A stretch of DNA of 14,163 bases, from assembly GCA_039180225.1 (NCBI GenBank), contig JBCDDQ010000119.1, positions 1 to 14,163 on the forward strand, read 5' to 3'. The notes below the pieces were generated by a model. It was not told where the DNA came from and ran no database searches. It saw only the letters and a list, made by a program, of their open reading frames with translations. Numbering within the stretch: position 1 is the stretch's first letter; every line of letters starts with the position of its first letter. The translations under genes were made by a program, and so were the position numbers. Positions 1-6,608 of this stretch are shown one piece after another. This stretch comes from JAAEUE01 sp039180225 (GTDB taxonomy: Bacteria; Pseudomonadota; Alphaproteobacteria; Rhizobiales; CAJQND01).

Positions 1-1
1 C

Positions 2-544
2 GCCGTGGCCTGCGCCGCGGCAGCCCTTATGGCGGGTGAGGTGGACCGGATTATCCTCTCGCGTCCTGCTGTCGAGGCCGGCGAGCGCCTGGGCTTCCTG
101 CCTGGCGACATGAAAGAGAAGGTCGATCCTTATCTGCGCCCGCTCTATGACGCGCTATACGACACCATGCCTGCCAACCAGGTACAGCGGGGCATGGAAG
201 ATGAGACCATCGAGATCGCACCGCTGGCCTTCATGCGCGGGCGCACCTTGGCCCGAGCGTTCGTTATTCTGGACGAGGCGCAAAACTGCACACCCCAGCA
301 AATGAAGATGTTCCTGACCCGCCTCGGCGAGGGCTCTCGCATGGTGGTGACCGGCGATCCCACCCAGGTGGACCTGCCGCGGGGCACCACATCCGGCTTG
401 GCCGAAGCGGTGGGCTTATTGGAGAATATAGAGGGGATTGACGTTGTCCGCTTCGGTGCTGCGGATATTGTGCGCCATCCCCTGGTCACCAAGATCGTAA
501 ATGCGTACGAGGGGGCGCCTGCCAAGAGCGAGCCCGCCGACTAA
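2..544 (+). CDS. phoH: PhoH-like ATPase, 5' end outside window
   Basis: This is the C-terminal part (180 codons) of a PhoH/YbeZ-type P-loop ATPase. The frame is open to the left edge, and the first visible residues (AVACAAAALMAGEV) match the helix just after the Walker A loop, so the nucleotide-binding GxGKT must lie upstream of the window. Visible family motifs are SRPAVEAGERLGFLPGD, the Walker B segment VILDEAQNCT, and the sensor-like VVTGDPTQVDLP. PhoH proteins are predicted cytoplasmic ATPases associated with RNA metabolism, and bacterial genomes very often pair them with ybeY. Here ybeY begins 6 bases after the stop, so co-transcription is likely. The GTG at 5 is an internal codon, not a start. 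The substrate of the family is not settled. Confidence 0.95.
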   Translation, partial: AVACAAAALMAGEVDRIILSRPAVEAGERLGFLPGDMKEKVDPYLRPLYDALYDTMPANQVQRGMEDETIEIAPLAFMRGRTLARAFVILDEAQNCTPQQMKMFLTRLGEGSRMVVTGDPTQVDLPRGTTSGLAEAVGLLENIEGIDVVRFGAADIVRHPLVTKIVNAYEGAPAKSEPAD

Positions 545-550
545 ACTGTC

Positions 551-1021
551 ATGCAGGTTGAGATCGATATTGCCGACGAGGCCTGGCGCGCGGTTACCGG
601 TGTGGAGGACATCGTTCAGATTGCAGCAGACGCCGCGGCGGGAGCCCTTGGCGAAGACCGCGCCGAACGGGTTCTAGGTGTCAGGCTCGCCGGAGATGAA
701 GAGGTGCGCACCCTCAACAGGCAACATCGCGGCAAGGACAAGCCCACCAATATTCTCTCGTTTGAAACCGATCTGGCCGAAATCATATGGCCGGCGGGCG
801 AGCCGGTGCCTTTGGGTGATGTGATCCTGGCTCACGGTGTGGTGGCGCAGGAGGCAGAGACCTTTGGCAAGAAAATTGAAAGCCATTTGTCGCATCTTAT
901 TGTACATGGCGTGCTCCATCTGGCAGGGTATGACCACGAGGATGGCGAAAGCGCGGCTGATATGGAAGCCTTGGAGATTAAAATCCTGGCAGGCCTTGGC
1001 ATTGAGAACCCTTATGATTAA
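551..1021 (+). CDS. ybeY: Endoribonuclease YbeY (rRNA maturation factor)
   Basis: A 156-residue protein of normal family length. The metal-binding signature HGVLHLAGYDH is complete, giving zinc ligands H119, H123 and H129. The other conserved block, LNRQHRGKDKPTNILSF, spans about residues 55-71. YbeY is a single-strand-specific endoribonuclease needed for 16S rRNA 3' maturation and 70S quality control. The ATG at 551 lies 6 bases after the phoH stop and has no clear Shine-Dalgarno, so translational coupling to phoH is plausible. The next gene, corC, starts 32 bases after the stop. The call rests on the complete motif and on synteny. Confidence 0.97.
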   Translation: MQVEIDIADEAWRAVTGVEDIVQIAADAAAGALGEDRAERVLGVRLAGDEEVRTLNRQHRGKDKPTNILSFETDLAEIIWPAGEPVPLGDVILAHGVVAQEAETFGKKIESHLSHLIVHGVLHLAGYDHEDGESAADMEALEIKILAGLGIENPYD

Positions 1022-1053
1022 ATCAGTAGCCTATCGCTCTGGTTGAAATAAAG

Positions 1054-2121
1054 ATGACCGACCCTTCACAATCCGACAGTACCAGCGCCGCCCCCACCGC
1101 AACGGTTACGGGCATTGGCGCAGATGAAGACAAATCCAGCAAATCATCCAATTCGTTATGGTCGTTCCTGCGCGGCAAGTTTGCCAGCGAGACGGAAACC
1201 ACCCTGCGCGCCAGCCTGGAAGATGTGATCGTCCAGCACGAAGCCGGCACCAAAGACGACATGTCGCCGGAAGAGCGGCTTATGCTCCGGAACATATTGG
1301 AGTTCGGTCAGCAACGGGTGGAAGACGTCATGGTGCCCCGCGCCGACATCATCGCCGTGGAAGACCAAACAACACTCTCGGAACTTTTTACCGTATTCAT
1401 CGACGCCAACCATTCACGCATTCCGGTTTATCGCGACACGCTGGATGAGCCGCTGGGCATGGTCCACATCAAGGATCTGGTGAACTGGATCGCCAAGGCA
1501 GGAGAGAAGGTTCGTGCCGCGAAAAAGTCCAGCGCTAAGGCCAACGGTCGCAGTAGCGAGAACGGATCCAAGCCGTTCAGCTTGTCGGGCATCAAGCTGG
1601 ACAAAACCGTTGTCCAGGCCGGCGTCATGCGAGAAGTGCTGTTTGTGCCACCTTCGATGCAGGCGGCCGATCTGCTGCTTAAAATGCAGTCGACCCATAT
1701 TCATCTGGCTATCGTGGTGGATGAGTATGGCGGCACAGACGGGCTGGTGTCGATTGAAGACCTAGTGGAAGAGATCGTTGGCGAAATCGTCGATGAACAT
1801 GACGATCCTGACGGGCCGATGATACGCCAAGAGCCGGACGGCGGTCTGGTGGCTGATGCGCGCGCAGAGATTGAGGAACTGGAGGGGCTGTTGAAGGTCG
1901 ACCTGGTTCCGGACGAAGACGAGGACGACGTGGATACCCTGGGCGGGCTGATGTTCACCATGGTGGGCCGGGTGCCGAGCCGGGGCGAACTGGTGCGCCA
2001 CCCGTCCGGCCTGGCGTTTGAGGTTCTGGAGAGCGATCCCCGGCGCCTGAAGAAGATAAAGATCCATCCCCGCGGCAGCCGCCAGGCGTCTGAAGAGCCA
2101 AAGTCGGGCGGCCAAGCATAG
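1054..2121 (+). CDS. corC: CorC/HlyC-type CBS domain protein
   Basis: A 355-residue soluble protein of the CorC/TlyC (hemolysin-like) family. The order is a low-complexity Ser/Thr/Asp N-terminus (1-50), the segment EERLMLRNILEFGQQRVEDVMVPR-like (about 73-96) leading into the first CBS domain (about 90-145), a Lys/Ser-rich linker (about 150-178), a second CBS domain with VVDEYGGTDGLVSIEDLVEEIVGEI-type ending (about 184-248), and a CorC_C transporter-associated domain (about 258-340). No DUF21 membrane domain is present, as in short CorC proteins. CBS pairs bind adenine nucleotides. CorC was linked to magnesium/cobalt efflux in enterobacteria, but the role in alphaproteobacteria is uncertain. 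It sits between ybeY and lnt, the usual neighbourhood. Its linker is somewhat long for the family. Confidence 0.9.
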   Translation: MTDPSQSDSTSAAPTATVTGIGADEDKSSKSSNSLWSFLRGKFASETETTLRASLEDVIVQHEAGTKDDMSPEERLMLRNILEFGQQRVEDVMVPRADIIAVEDQTTLSELFTVFIDANHSRIPVYRDTLDEPLGMVHIKDLVNWIAKAGEKVRAAKKSSAKANGRSSENGSKPFSLSGIKLDKTVVQAGVMREVLFVPPSMQAADLLLKMQSTHIHLAIVVDEYGGTDGLVSIEDLVEEIVGEIVDEHDDPDGPMIRQEPDGGLVADARAEIEELEGLLKVDLVPDEDEDDVDTLGGLMFTMVGRVPSRGELVRHPSGLAFEVLESDPRRLKKIKIHPRGSRQASEEPKSGGQA

Positions 2122-2133
2122 TCGTTTTCATTT

Positions 2134-2222
2134 ATCCCGCAGAAGTGTAAGCGGTTCGTCTCAGCCCTTGCTATAAAGGTTGGTGATTCGCTTTTTGCTT
2201 TTTGTCTGAAATGCTGCGGGAT
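2134..2222 (+). promoter_or_regulatory. Inverted repeat spanning the corC-lnt leader
   Basis: The 104-base corC-lnt gap is bounded by a perfect 9-bp inverted repeat, ATCCCGCAG (2134-2142) and CTGCGGGAT (2214-2222). The right arm contains the only purine-rich ribosome-binding candidate of lnt (GCGGGA, 2216-2221), four bases before its ATG. In a transcript reading through from corC the left arm could therefore mask the lnt start. A lone CTATAA (2171-2176) inside the loop resembles an alphaproteobacterial -10 box but has no good -35; a start there would remove the left arm. The repeat is seen directly; the function is inferred. Confidence 0.45.
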
Positions 2223-2225
2223 TAG

Positions 2226-3860
2226 ATGAACAGCTTTGCCCTCAAATTCATTGTGCTTTGGGGTTGGCGCAGGCTTTTCGTTGCGTTGCTTGCGGGCATT
2301 GTCGCCGCGCTGGCTGCGCCGCCGATTTACTTGTTCATTGCGCTTTTCTGCAGCCTGCCGGTGCTTGTCTGGATCCTGGACGGGGTCAACGCGCAATCAA
2401 GCTCCATCTGGAACCGGGCCCCAGCGGCCTTCATGACCGGGTGGGCTTTCGGGTTCGGCTATTTTGCACCCAATCTCTATTGGGTGAGCGAAGCCTTTCT
2501 GGTGGATGCGGACCTGTTTTCCTGGATGATCCCCTTCGTCGTGGTGCTGTTCCCCCTGGGATTGGGCATTTTCTATGGCTTTGCCTGCCTGGCCGCTTCC
2601 CTGGTTTGGACCTCAGGGGCCGGACGGATTGCGCTGCTTGCTTCCAGTTTCACCGTGTTGGAATGGGTCAGAGGGCACATCTTCACAGGATTTCCCTGGG
2701 CCACCATGGGTTATTCGGCTGGCGCCTTTGAAGGGCTCGAACAGCTGGCCGCCTATTGCGGGGTCTATGGACTGACCTTCATCGTCGTCTTCGCCTGCGC
2801 CTCGCCAGGCATCTTGGCCGGTGAAGATGAGGACACATCAGAAGGGCTTTCCAAACGGGCCTTCGCCATGTTCACCATCCTCGTTGCGACGGGCGCAGCA
2901 TGGATGGTCGGATCCCAGCGCTTGGCCACTGCCGAAGCCCGTTTCGAAGATGCGGTTAAAGTTCGGCTGGTTCAGCCGAACATTCCACAAAACCGCAAGT
3001 GGGACCCGAGATATCGCACAGAGATCTTCTCCGGCCTGTTGGAGCTTTCCGATATGGCCACCACGCCTGAGGTGACGGGCGTGAAGGACGTCACCCATGT
3101 GATCTGGCCTGAAAGCGCCATCCCATTCCTGCTTGAAGCCAACCCGCAAGCCACGGCAAAGATCGCCGAGCTTCTGCCGGAGAACGTGACCCTCATAACC
3201 GGCGCCCTCAGGCGTGCGCTGCAGGGCAAGCCTGGCACCCCGGATGACAATCGGGCGCGAAACTCTGTGCTGGTCATCAATCATGAGGGCCAAACCGTTG
3301 CGTCCTATGACAAAGCACACCTGGTGCCGTTCGGTGAATATCTGCCCCTCGCCTCCATTCTGGAACCCTGGGGCCTGCGCAAAATGGTGACCTTGCCCGG
3401 TGGCTTTGTGCCTGGCGTGGGGCCCCGGTCGATCCGGCTGGACACCGCGCCACCGGTCAGTCTTTTGGTGTGTTACGAGATCATCTTTCCCCGCGCCGTA
3501 ATTGACCGCGATGTCCGGCCAGGCTGGATCCTCAACGTGACCAACGACGCTTGGTTTGGACAGTCGATTGGCCCGCGCCAGCACTTTGCCCAATCGCGCA
3601 TGCGTGCCATTGAAGAGGGCTTGCCGGTGGTCCGGGTGGCGAACACCGGGATTTCCGCCGTTGTTGACCCCTATGGACGGGTGCTCAAGAGCATACCGCT
3701 CGGCCAGCGCGGCGTGGTGGACAGTCAGTTGCCCAAGGCCATTCCGCCGACATTTTACGCAACGTTTGGGGACGCGATCGTCTTCGCCGGCGTGTTGTTT
3801 GGCCTCGCTCTGGCCATCCTCTCCCGGGCGACACTTGCCAGAAATCGCCCAATAAGCTAA
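2226..3860 (+). CDS. lnt: Apolipoprotein N-acyltransferase
   Basis: Lnt transfers the third acyl chain from phospholipid to the N-terminal cysteine of apolipoproteins in the inner membrane, the last step of lipoprotein maturation. The 544-residue protein has about seven hydrophobic segments in the first 230 residues (for example 17-50, 99-125, 175-195, 212-229), a periplasmic carbon-nitrogen hydrolase domain (about 245-500) and a final hydrophobic helix (about 512-534). The Glu-Lys-Cys triad is intact: E296 in WPESAIPF, K363 in YDKAHLVPFGEY and C416 in LVCYEIIFP. The supporting glutamates E371 and E418 are also present. Length and motifs are typical. ATG 2226 follows a weak GCGGGA site; no alternative start fits better. 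Confidence 0.97.
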   Translation: MNSFALKFIVLWGWRRLFVALLAGIVAALAAPPIYLFIALFCSLPVLVWILDGVNAQSSSIWNRAPAAFMTGWAFGFGYFAPNLYWVSEAFLVDADLFSWMIPFVVVLFPLGLGIFYGFACLAASLVWTSGAGRIALLASSFTVLEWVRGHIFTGFPWATMGYSAGAFEGLEQLAAYCGVYGLTFIVVFACASPGILAGEDEDTSEGLSKRAFAMFTILVATGAAWMVGSQRLATAEARFEDAVKVRLVQPNIPQNRKWDPRYRTEIFSGLLELSDMATTPEVTGVKDVTHVIWPESAIPFLLEANPQATAKIAELLPENVTLITGALRRALQGKPGTPDDNRARNSVLVINHEGQTVASYDKAHLVPFGEYLPLASILEPWGLRKMVTLPGGFVPGVGPRSIRLDTAPPVSLLVCYEIIFPRAVIDRDVRPGWILNVTNDAWFGQSIGPRQHFAQSRMRAIEEGLPVVRVANTGISAVVDPYGRVLKSIPLGQRGVVDSQLPKAIPPTFYATFGDAIVFAGVLFGLALAILSRATLARNRPIS

Positions 3861-3882
3861 ACGCCAAAAGACCCGAAATGTG

Positions 3883-3903
3883 GCGGGACGCTCCGCGACC
3901 CGC
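3883..3903 (+). repeat. Hairpin after lnt, possible weak terminator
   Basis: Arms GCGGG/CCCGC and an inner CGC/GCG, separated by one A-A mismatch and closed by a three-base loop, form a compact GC-rich stem 22 bases after the lnt stop. No run of T follows, so it is not a standard intrinsic terminator. It may act as a 3'-end stabiliser or a Rho-assisted end. The rest of this 206-base gap holds the praR-like leader elements listed separately. Confidence 0.35.
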
Positions 3904-3920
3904 AGTGCGGAATTTCGATT

Positions 3921-3939
3921 GTACCAGATTGTTAGGTAC
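3921..3939. repeat. Short inverted repeat GTACC-N9-GGTAC
   Basis: A 5-bp perfect inverted repeat lies about 130-145 bases before the regulator gene. Its size and position would suit an operator for a dimeric helix-turn-helix protein, but an arm of this length can arise by chance and no promoter could be placed around it. Confidence 0.2.
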
Positions 3940-3989
3940 GTTACGTTCGTTTCGGTTAGAGGAGGGTGCGGCAGCGCAAACTCAATAAG

Positions 3990-4073
3990 ATGGCGGCTCT
4001 GAGGCGGGGCAACCTAGAGCTTAACAAGAAACAGACCGGGGGGAATCGGTCTAGGGCTCTATTGCTATGGTGA
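3990..4073 (+). other. Possible 27-codon leader ORF overlapping the regulator start
   Basis: An ATG at 3990 opens 27 codons (starting MAALRRGNLELNKK) that end at TGA 4071-4073, four bases inside the next gene, so stop and start overlap as ATGGTGA. The purine-rich AGAGGAGGG (3958-3966) lies 23 bases upstream, too far for a normal Shine-Dalgarno. The overlap would allow translational coupling. The composition is Arg/Leu/Asn-rich and resembles no family I know. It may be chance. Confidence 0.15.
4033..4052. promoter_or_regulatory. Inverted repeat just before the XRE regulator
   Basis: AGACCG (4033-4038) and CGGTCT (4047-4052) form a 6-bp perfect inverted repeat with an 8-base G-rich centre, ending 14 bases before the ATG at 4067. 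A GAATC (GANTC, the CcrM methylation target of alphaproteobacteria) spans its centre at 4043-4047. It could be an autoregulatory operator or an RNA hairpin over the ribosome-binding region. The function is inferred only. Confidence 0.35.
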
Positions 4074-4471
4074 AGAAAAATCCTAATCCTGTAGATGTAC
4101 ATGTGGGGGGACGCGTCCGAATGCGGCGGATTCTCATCGGGTTAAGTCAGGAAAAACTCGGTGAACAACTTGGCCTCACATTCCAGCAAGTTCAAAAGTA
4201 TGAAAAGGGGTCGAACCGGATAAGTGCCAGTCGGCTCTGGCAAATGGCGAAAATTCTGGGTGTTCCGGTTGCCTTTTTCTTTGATGACATTCCCGATACC
4301 CCGAACGAGAATTCTCAACCCGGCTTCGGCGAAAGCGCTGGCGAAACCGCTTTGATGGACTTTTTGAGCTCCACGGAAGGGTTTCAGCTCAACCGGGCGT
4401 TCTCGCAAATCGAGCAGCCGAACGTTCGCCGCAAATTGGTTGAGTTGGCGAAAGCGCTCGCTGAGAATTGA
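4067..4471 (+). CDS. XRE-family transcriptional regulator, PraR-like
   Basis: A 134-residue DNA-binding protein. Residues about 15-70 are a Cro/C1 helix-turn-helix: RVRMRRILIGLSQEKLGEQL, then the recognition region LTFQQVQKYEKGSNRI, then SRLWQMAKILGVPVAFFF. A linker (75-93) leads to a C-terminal helical piece with DFLSSTEGFQLNRAF and RRKLVELAKALA. From memory this closely resembles PraR of Azorhizobium and Rhizobium, which represses biofilm/adhesion genes and the reb genes; the C-terminal DFLSS and VRRK..EL blocks support this. It stands alone between lnt and metK with about 200 bases of non-coding DNA on each side, so it probably has its own promoter. The Shine-Dalgarno is weak (AGGG, 4053-4056). 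The family is sure; the targets here are unknown. Confidence 0.9.
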   Translation: MVKKNPNPVDVHVGGRVRMRRILIGLSQEKLGEQLGLTFQQVQKYEKGSNRISASRLWQMAKILGVPVAFFFDDIPDTPNENSQPGFGESAGETALMDFLSSTEGFQLNRAFSQIEQPNVRRKLVELAKALAEN

Positions 4472-4505
4472 TACACGGCGGAAATCGAACCGACGCTCTA
4501 AAAAC

Positions 4506-4525
4506 CACGCTTGACCCCAAGCGGG
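4506..4525 (+). repeat. Hairpin after the XRE regulator gene
   Basis: CGCTTG (4508-4513) and CAAGCG (4518-4523) are a perfect 6-bp inverted repeat around a four-base ACCC loop, and flanking C and G bases can extend it past a bulged A. It begins 37 bases after the regulator stop. The downstream bases are GTTCCTTGCC, T-enriched but not a run, so it may be a weak terminator. The same bases hold the CTTGAC listed as a possible -35 box, so the two readings compete. Confidence 0.4.
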
Positions 4526-4538
4526 TTCCTTGCCATTA
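4510..4538 (+). promoter_or_regulatory. Candidate promoter of metK
   Basis: CTTGAC (4510-4515) matches the alphaproteobacterial -35 consensus exactly. At 17 bases spacing the -10 hexamer is CCATTA (4533-4538), or CATTAA at 18; both are poor. It would give a metK leader of roughly 130 bases. No better pair was found in the 203-base gap. Confidence 0.3.
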
Positions 4539-4609
4539 ACGCTCCCGCATTTTCGAGATCTCGTTGAAGTGGGGTACGTTGGCGTATCCGGCTTGTCATT
4601 ATCTCATCC

Positions 4610-4671
4610 AGCAACCTCGGACCGATATTGGCCGGACGTTGCTCTACATGAATAGCCATTGAAGGAGCAGC
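4610..4671 (+). promoter_or_regulatory. metK leader with two mutually exclusive helices
   Basis: Helix 1 pairs AGCAAC (4610-4615) with GTTGCT (4638-4643), continued inward by TC/GA and GGACC/GGCC stems with a loop near 4625-4630. Helix 2 pairs GTTGCTCT (4638-4645) with GGAGCAGC (4664-4671): six Watson-Crick and two G-U pairs, covering most of the metK Shine-Dalgarno AAGGAG. Both use the same middle strand, so only one can form at a time. A four-codon ORF (ATG 4648, stop TGA 4660-4662) sits in the loop of helix 2. This layout suits translational control. I found no match to the SAM-II or SAM/SAH riboswitch patterns I know. Confidence 0.45.
4662..4667 (+). promoter_or_regulatory. Strong Shine-Dalgarno that fixes the metK GTG start
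   Basis: AAGGAG lies seven bases before GTG 4675. Most genes in this window have weaker sites, and it is the reason for choosing the GTG start. It is also the strand masked by helix 2 of the leader. Confidence 0.8.
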
Positions 4672-4674
4672 CCG

Positions 4675-5844
4675 GTGCCGCGCGATAATTTCCTGTTCAC
4701 CAGCGAGTCCGTCTCAGAAGGCCATCCAGACAAAGTGTGCGACCGCATTTCCGATGCTGTGGTTGACACGTTTCTGGCCGCAGATCCCTTTTCCCGGGTG
4801 GCTTGCGAAACGCTCACCACCACCAACCGGATCGTGCTGGCGGGCGAGGTCCGCGGCCCAGACAGCATTACTCATGACATGCTGGAAGAGGTGACCCGGC
4901 GCGCGGTGAAGAGCATCGGCTATGAGCAAGATGGCTTCCATTGGAAAAACTCTGAGGTCTCCATCTACCTGCACCAGCAATCTGCTGACATTGCCCAGGG
5001 GGTTGATGCCGCCGGCAACAAGGATGAAGGCGCAGGCGACCAGGGCATTATGTTCGGCTACGCCTGCCGGGAAACCGAAGCACTCATGCCGGCACCGATC
5101 CATTTGTCGCACCAGATCCTGAAGACAATGGCCGATGCGCGCCATTCCGGCACGACCAAAGGCTTTGGCCCGGATTCCAAGAGCCAGGTCACCCTGCAAT
5201 ATGAAAACGGCAAGCCCATACGCGCCACATCTGTCGTGGTCTCCACACAGCACGACGAGGGCCTCAGCCAGGACGAGGTGCGCGAGATGGTACGGCCCTT
5301 CGTTGAAAAGGTCTTGCCCAATGGCTGGATGTGCCCGGAGGAAGAGTTCTATGTAAATCCTACAGGCAACTTTGTCATCGGCGGCCCAGATGGCGATGCT
5401 GGTCTGACGGGACGCAAAATCATCGTGGACACCTATGGCGGCGCAGCCCCTCATGGCGGCGGCGCCTTCTCCGGCAAGGACCCAACCAAGGTGGACCGCT
5501 CCGCCGCCTATGCCGGGCGCTATCTGGCCAAGAACGTGGTGGCCGCCGGTCTTGCCGACAAATGCACCATTCAGCTTTCCTACGCGATCGGTGTCTCCAA
5601 GCCGCTCTCCATCTATGTGGATTGCGCCGGCACGGGCACCGTTGACGAGGGCAAGCTGGAAAGCGCGCTGGGCGAAGTGATGGATCTCTCTCCACGCGGT
5701 ATCCGCGAACACCTGGGCCTGTCGTGCCCGATCTATGAGCGCAGTGCCGCCTATGGACATTTCGGCCGCACGCCGGATGATGATGGTGGCTTTTCATGGG
5801 AGCGCACCGACCTTGCAGACGCCATCAAGTCAGCACTAACCTGA
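4675..5844 (+). CDS. metK: S-adenosylmethionine synthase
   Basis: This enzyme makes S-adenosylmethionine from methionine and ATP in the cytoplasm, supplying all SAM-dependent methyltransferases including TrmB encoded next door. The 389 residues span the three SAM synthetase domains. The ATP/metal segment SESVSEGHPDKVCDRISD lies at about 10-27, the signature GAGDQGIMFGYA at 119-130, and the phosphate-binding GGGAFSGKDPTKVDRSA at 261-277. The start is GTG 4675, giving MPRDNFLFTSESV, with AAGGAG seven bases upstream. Nothing is missing. The adjacent PraR-like regulator and the structured leader suggest separate control from lnt. Confidence 0.98.
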   Translation: MPRDNFLFTSESVSEGHPDKVCDRISDAVVDTFLAADPFSRVACETLTTTNRIVLAGEVRGPDSITHDMLEEVTRRAVKSIGYEQDGFHWKNSEVSIYLHQQSADIAQGVDAAGNKDEGAGDQGIMFGYACRETEALMPAPIHLSHQILKTMADARHSGTTKGFGPDSKSQVTLQYENGKPIRATSVVVSTQHDEGLSQDEVREMVRPFVEKVLPNGWMCPEEEFYVNPTGNFVIGGPDGDAGLTGRKIIVDTYGGAAPHGGGAFSGKDPTKVDRSAAYAGRYLAKNVVAAGLADKCTIQLSYAIGVSKPLSIYVDCAGTGTVDEGKLESALGEVMDLSPRGIREHLGLSCPIYERSAAYGHFGRTPDDDGGFSWERTDLADAIKSALT

Positions 5845-5871
5845 TCTTCGGTGCGCCCGAAGCGGGTGCCT

Positions 5872-6570
5872 ATGAGCCAGGACAACCGACAGCCTAGAAC
5901 GCGCTTGCTCTACGGGCGCCAGCAGGGCCATAAGCTGAGGGCGCGCCAGCGGGAGCTGCTGGACACCCTGCTGCCCCAACTCGCCATTGAGCTGCCCGAG
6001 ACCGGGACCCTTGACCCGCAAAGCTTGTATGAAGATCGCCCGGCGTCCGTGTTTTTGGAGATCGGCTTTGGCGGCGGGGAGCATTTGGCGGCCCGCGCCG
6101 CGGAGCATCCCGATCGCGGCTATTTGGGCGCGGAGCCCTTTGTGAACGGCATGGCCAAGATCCTGTCAGCCATTGACGACCAGAAGCTTAAGAACATACG
6201 GCTCCACCACGGAGATGCTCGTGAGGTTTTGGACTGCTTGCCGGATGCCTCGATTTCGGGTCTGTTTTTGCTCTACCCGGACCCGTGGCCCAAAAAACGG
6301 CACAACAAGCGGCGGTTCGTGAACCCGGACAATATCCGCGCCTTTCACCGCATCCTGAAGCCGGGGGCTGAGTTCCTGTTTGCAAGCGATATCACCGACT
6401 ATGTGCGCTGGACCTTGGCGCACATGGCTCAGCATGGCGGTTTTGCATGGACGGCGGAGCGACCGGGCGATTGGCGCACCCCGCCTGAGGGCTGGCCGGG
6501 CACCCGCTATGAGGCCAAAGCCCTGAGAGAAGGGCGAACAGCCCATTACCTCACTTTCCGCAAAAGCTGA
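5872..6570 (+). CDS. trmB: tRNA (guanine-N7-)-methyltransferase
   Basis: TrmB uses SAM to methylate G46 in the variable loop of tRNA. In the 232-residue reading the N-terminal arm (RLLYGRQQGHKLRARQ) is followed by SAM motif I FLEIGFGGGEHL (61-72), GAEPF, the family signature LLYPDPWPKKRHNKRRFVNPD (from residue 133), FLFASDITDY and the C-terminal TRYEAKA substrate motif. ATG 5872 was chosen because its MSQDNRQPRTRLLYG start looks like known TrmB N-termini; GTG 5851, seven residues upstream and 6 bases after the metK stop, is possible. Neither has a clear Shine-Dalgarno. It is probably co-transcribed with metK, which makes its cofactor. Confidence 0.96.
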   Translation: MSQDNRQPRTRLLYGRQQGHKLRARQRELLDTLLPQLAIELPETGTLDPQSLYEDRPASVFLEIGFGGGEHLAARAAEHPDRGYLGAEPFVNGMAKILSAIDDQKLKNIRLHHGDAREVLDCLPDASISGLFLLYPDPWPKKRHNKRRFVNPDNIRAFHRILKPGAEFLFASDITDYVRWTLAHMAQHGGFAWTAERPGDWRTPPEGWPGTRYEAKALREGRTAHYLTFRKS

Positions 6571-6579
6571 AAAGCAACG

Positions 6580-6608
6580 CTTGAAGCAAAGCGGCGTTGG
6601 CGCTATAT
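6580..6608 (+). promoter_or_regulatory. Near-consensus promoter of the rimP-nusA-infB operon
   Basis: CTTGAA (6580-6585), a 17-base spacer and CTATAT (6603-6608) match the alphaproteobacterial housekeeping consensus CTTGAC-N17-CTATAT with a single difference. It begins 9 bases after the trmB stop. Transcription would start near 6615. It is the best promoter seen in the window. Confidence 0.75.

Noticed and set aside
4560..4674. A known SAM/SAH or SAM-II riboswitch before metK
   Set aside because: CCATT and GGAGCA occur near the start, recalling SAM/SAH, but the P1 stem and the ACAACGGCUUCC-like strand at the right distance are absent; the SAM-II core is also not seen.
4714..5760. Long minus-strand open frame (348 codons) opposite metK
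   Set aside because: It lies wholly inside a clearly real gene, shows no family motif and is the usual shadow of GC-rich codon usage.
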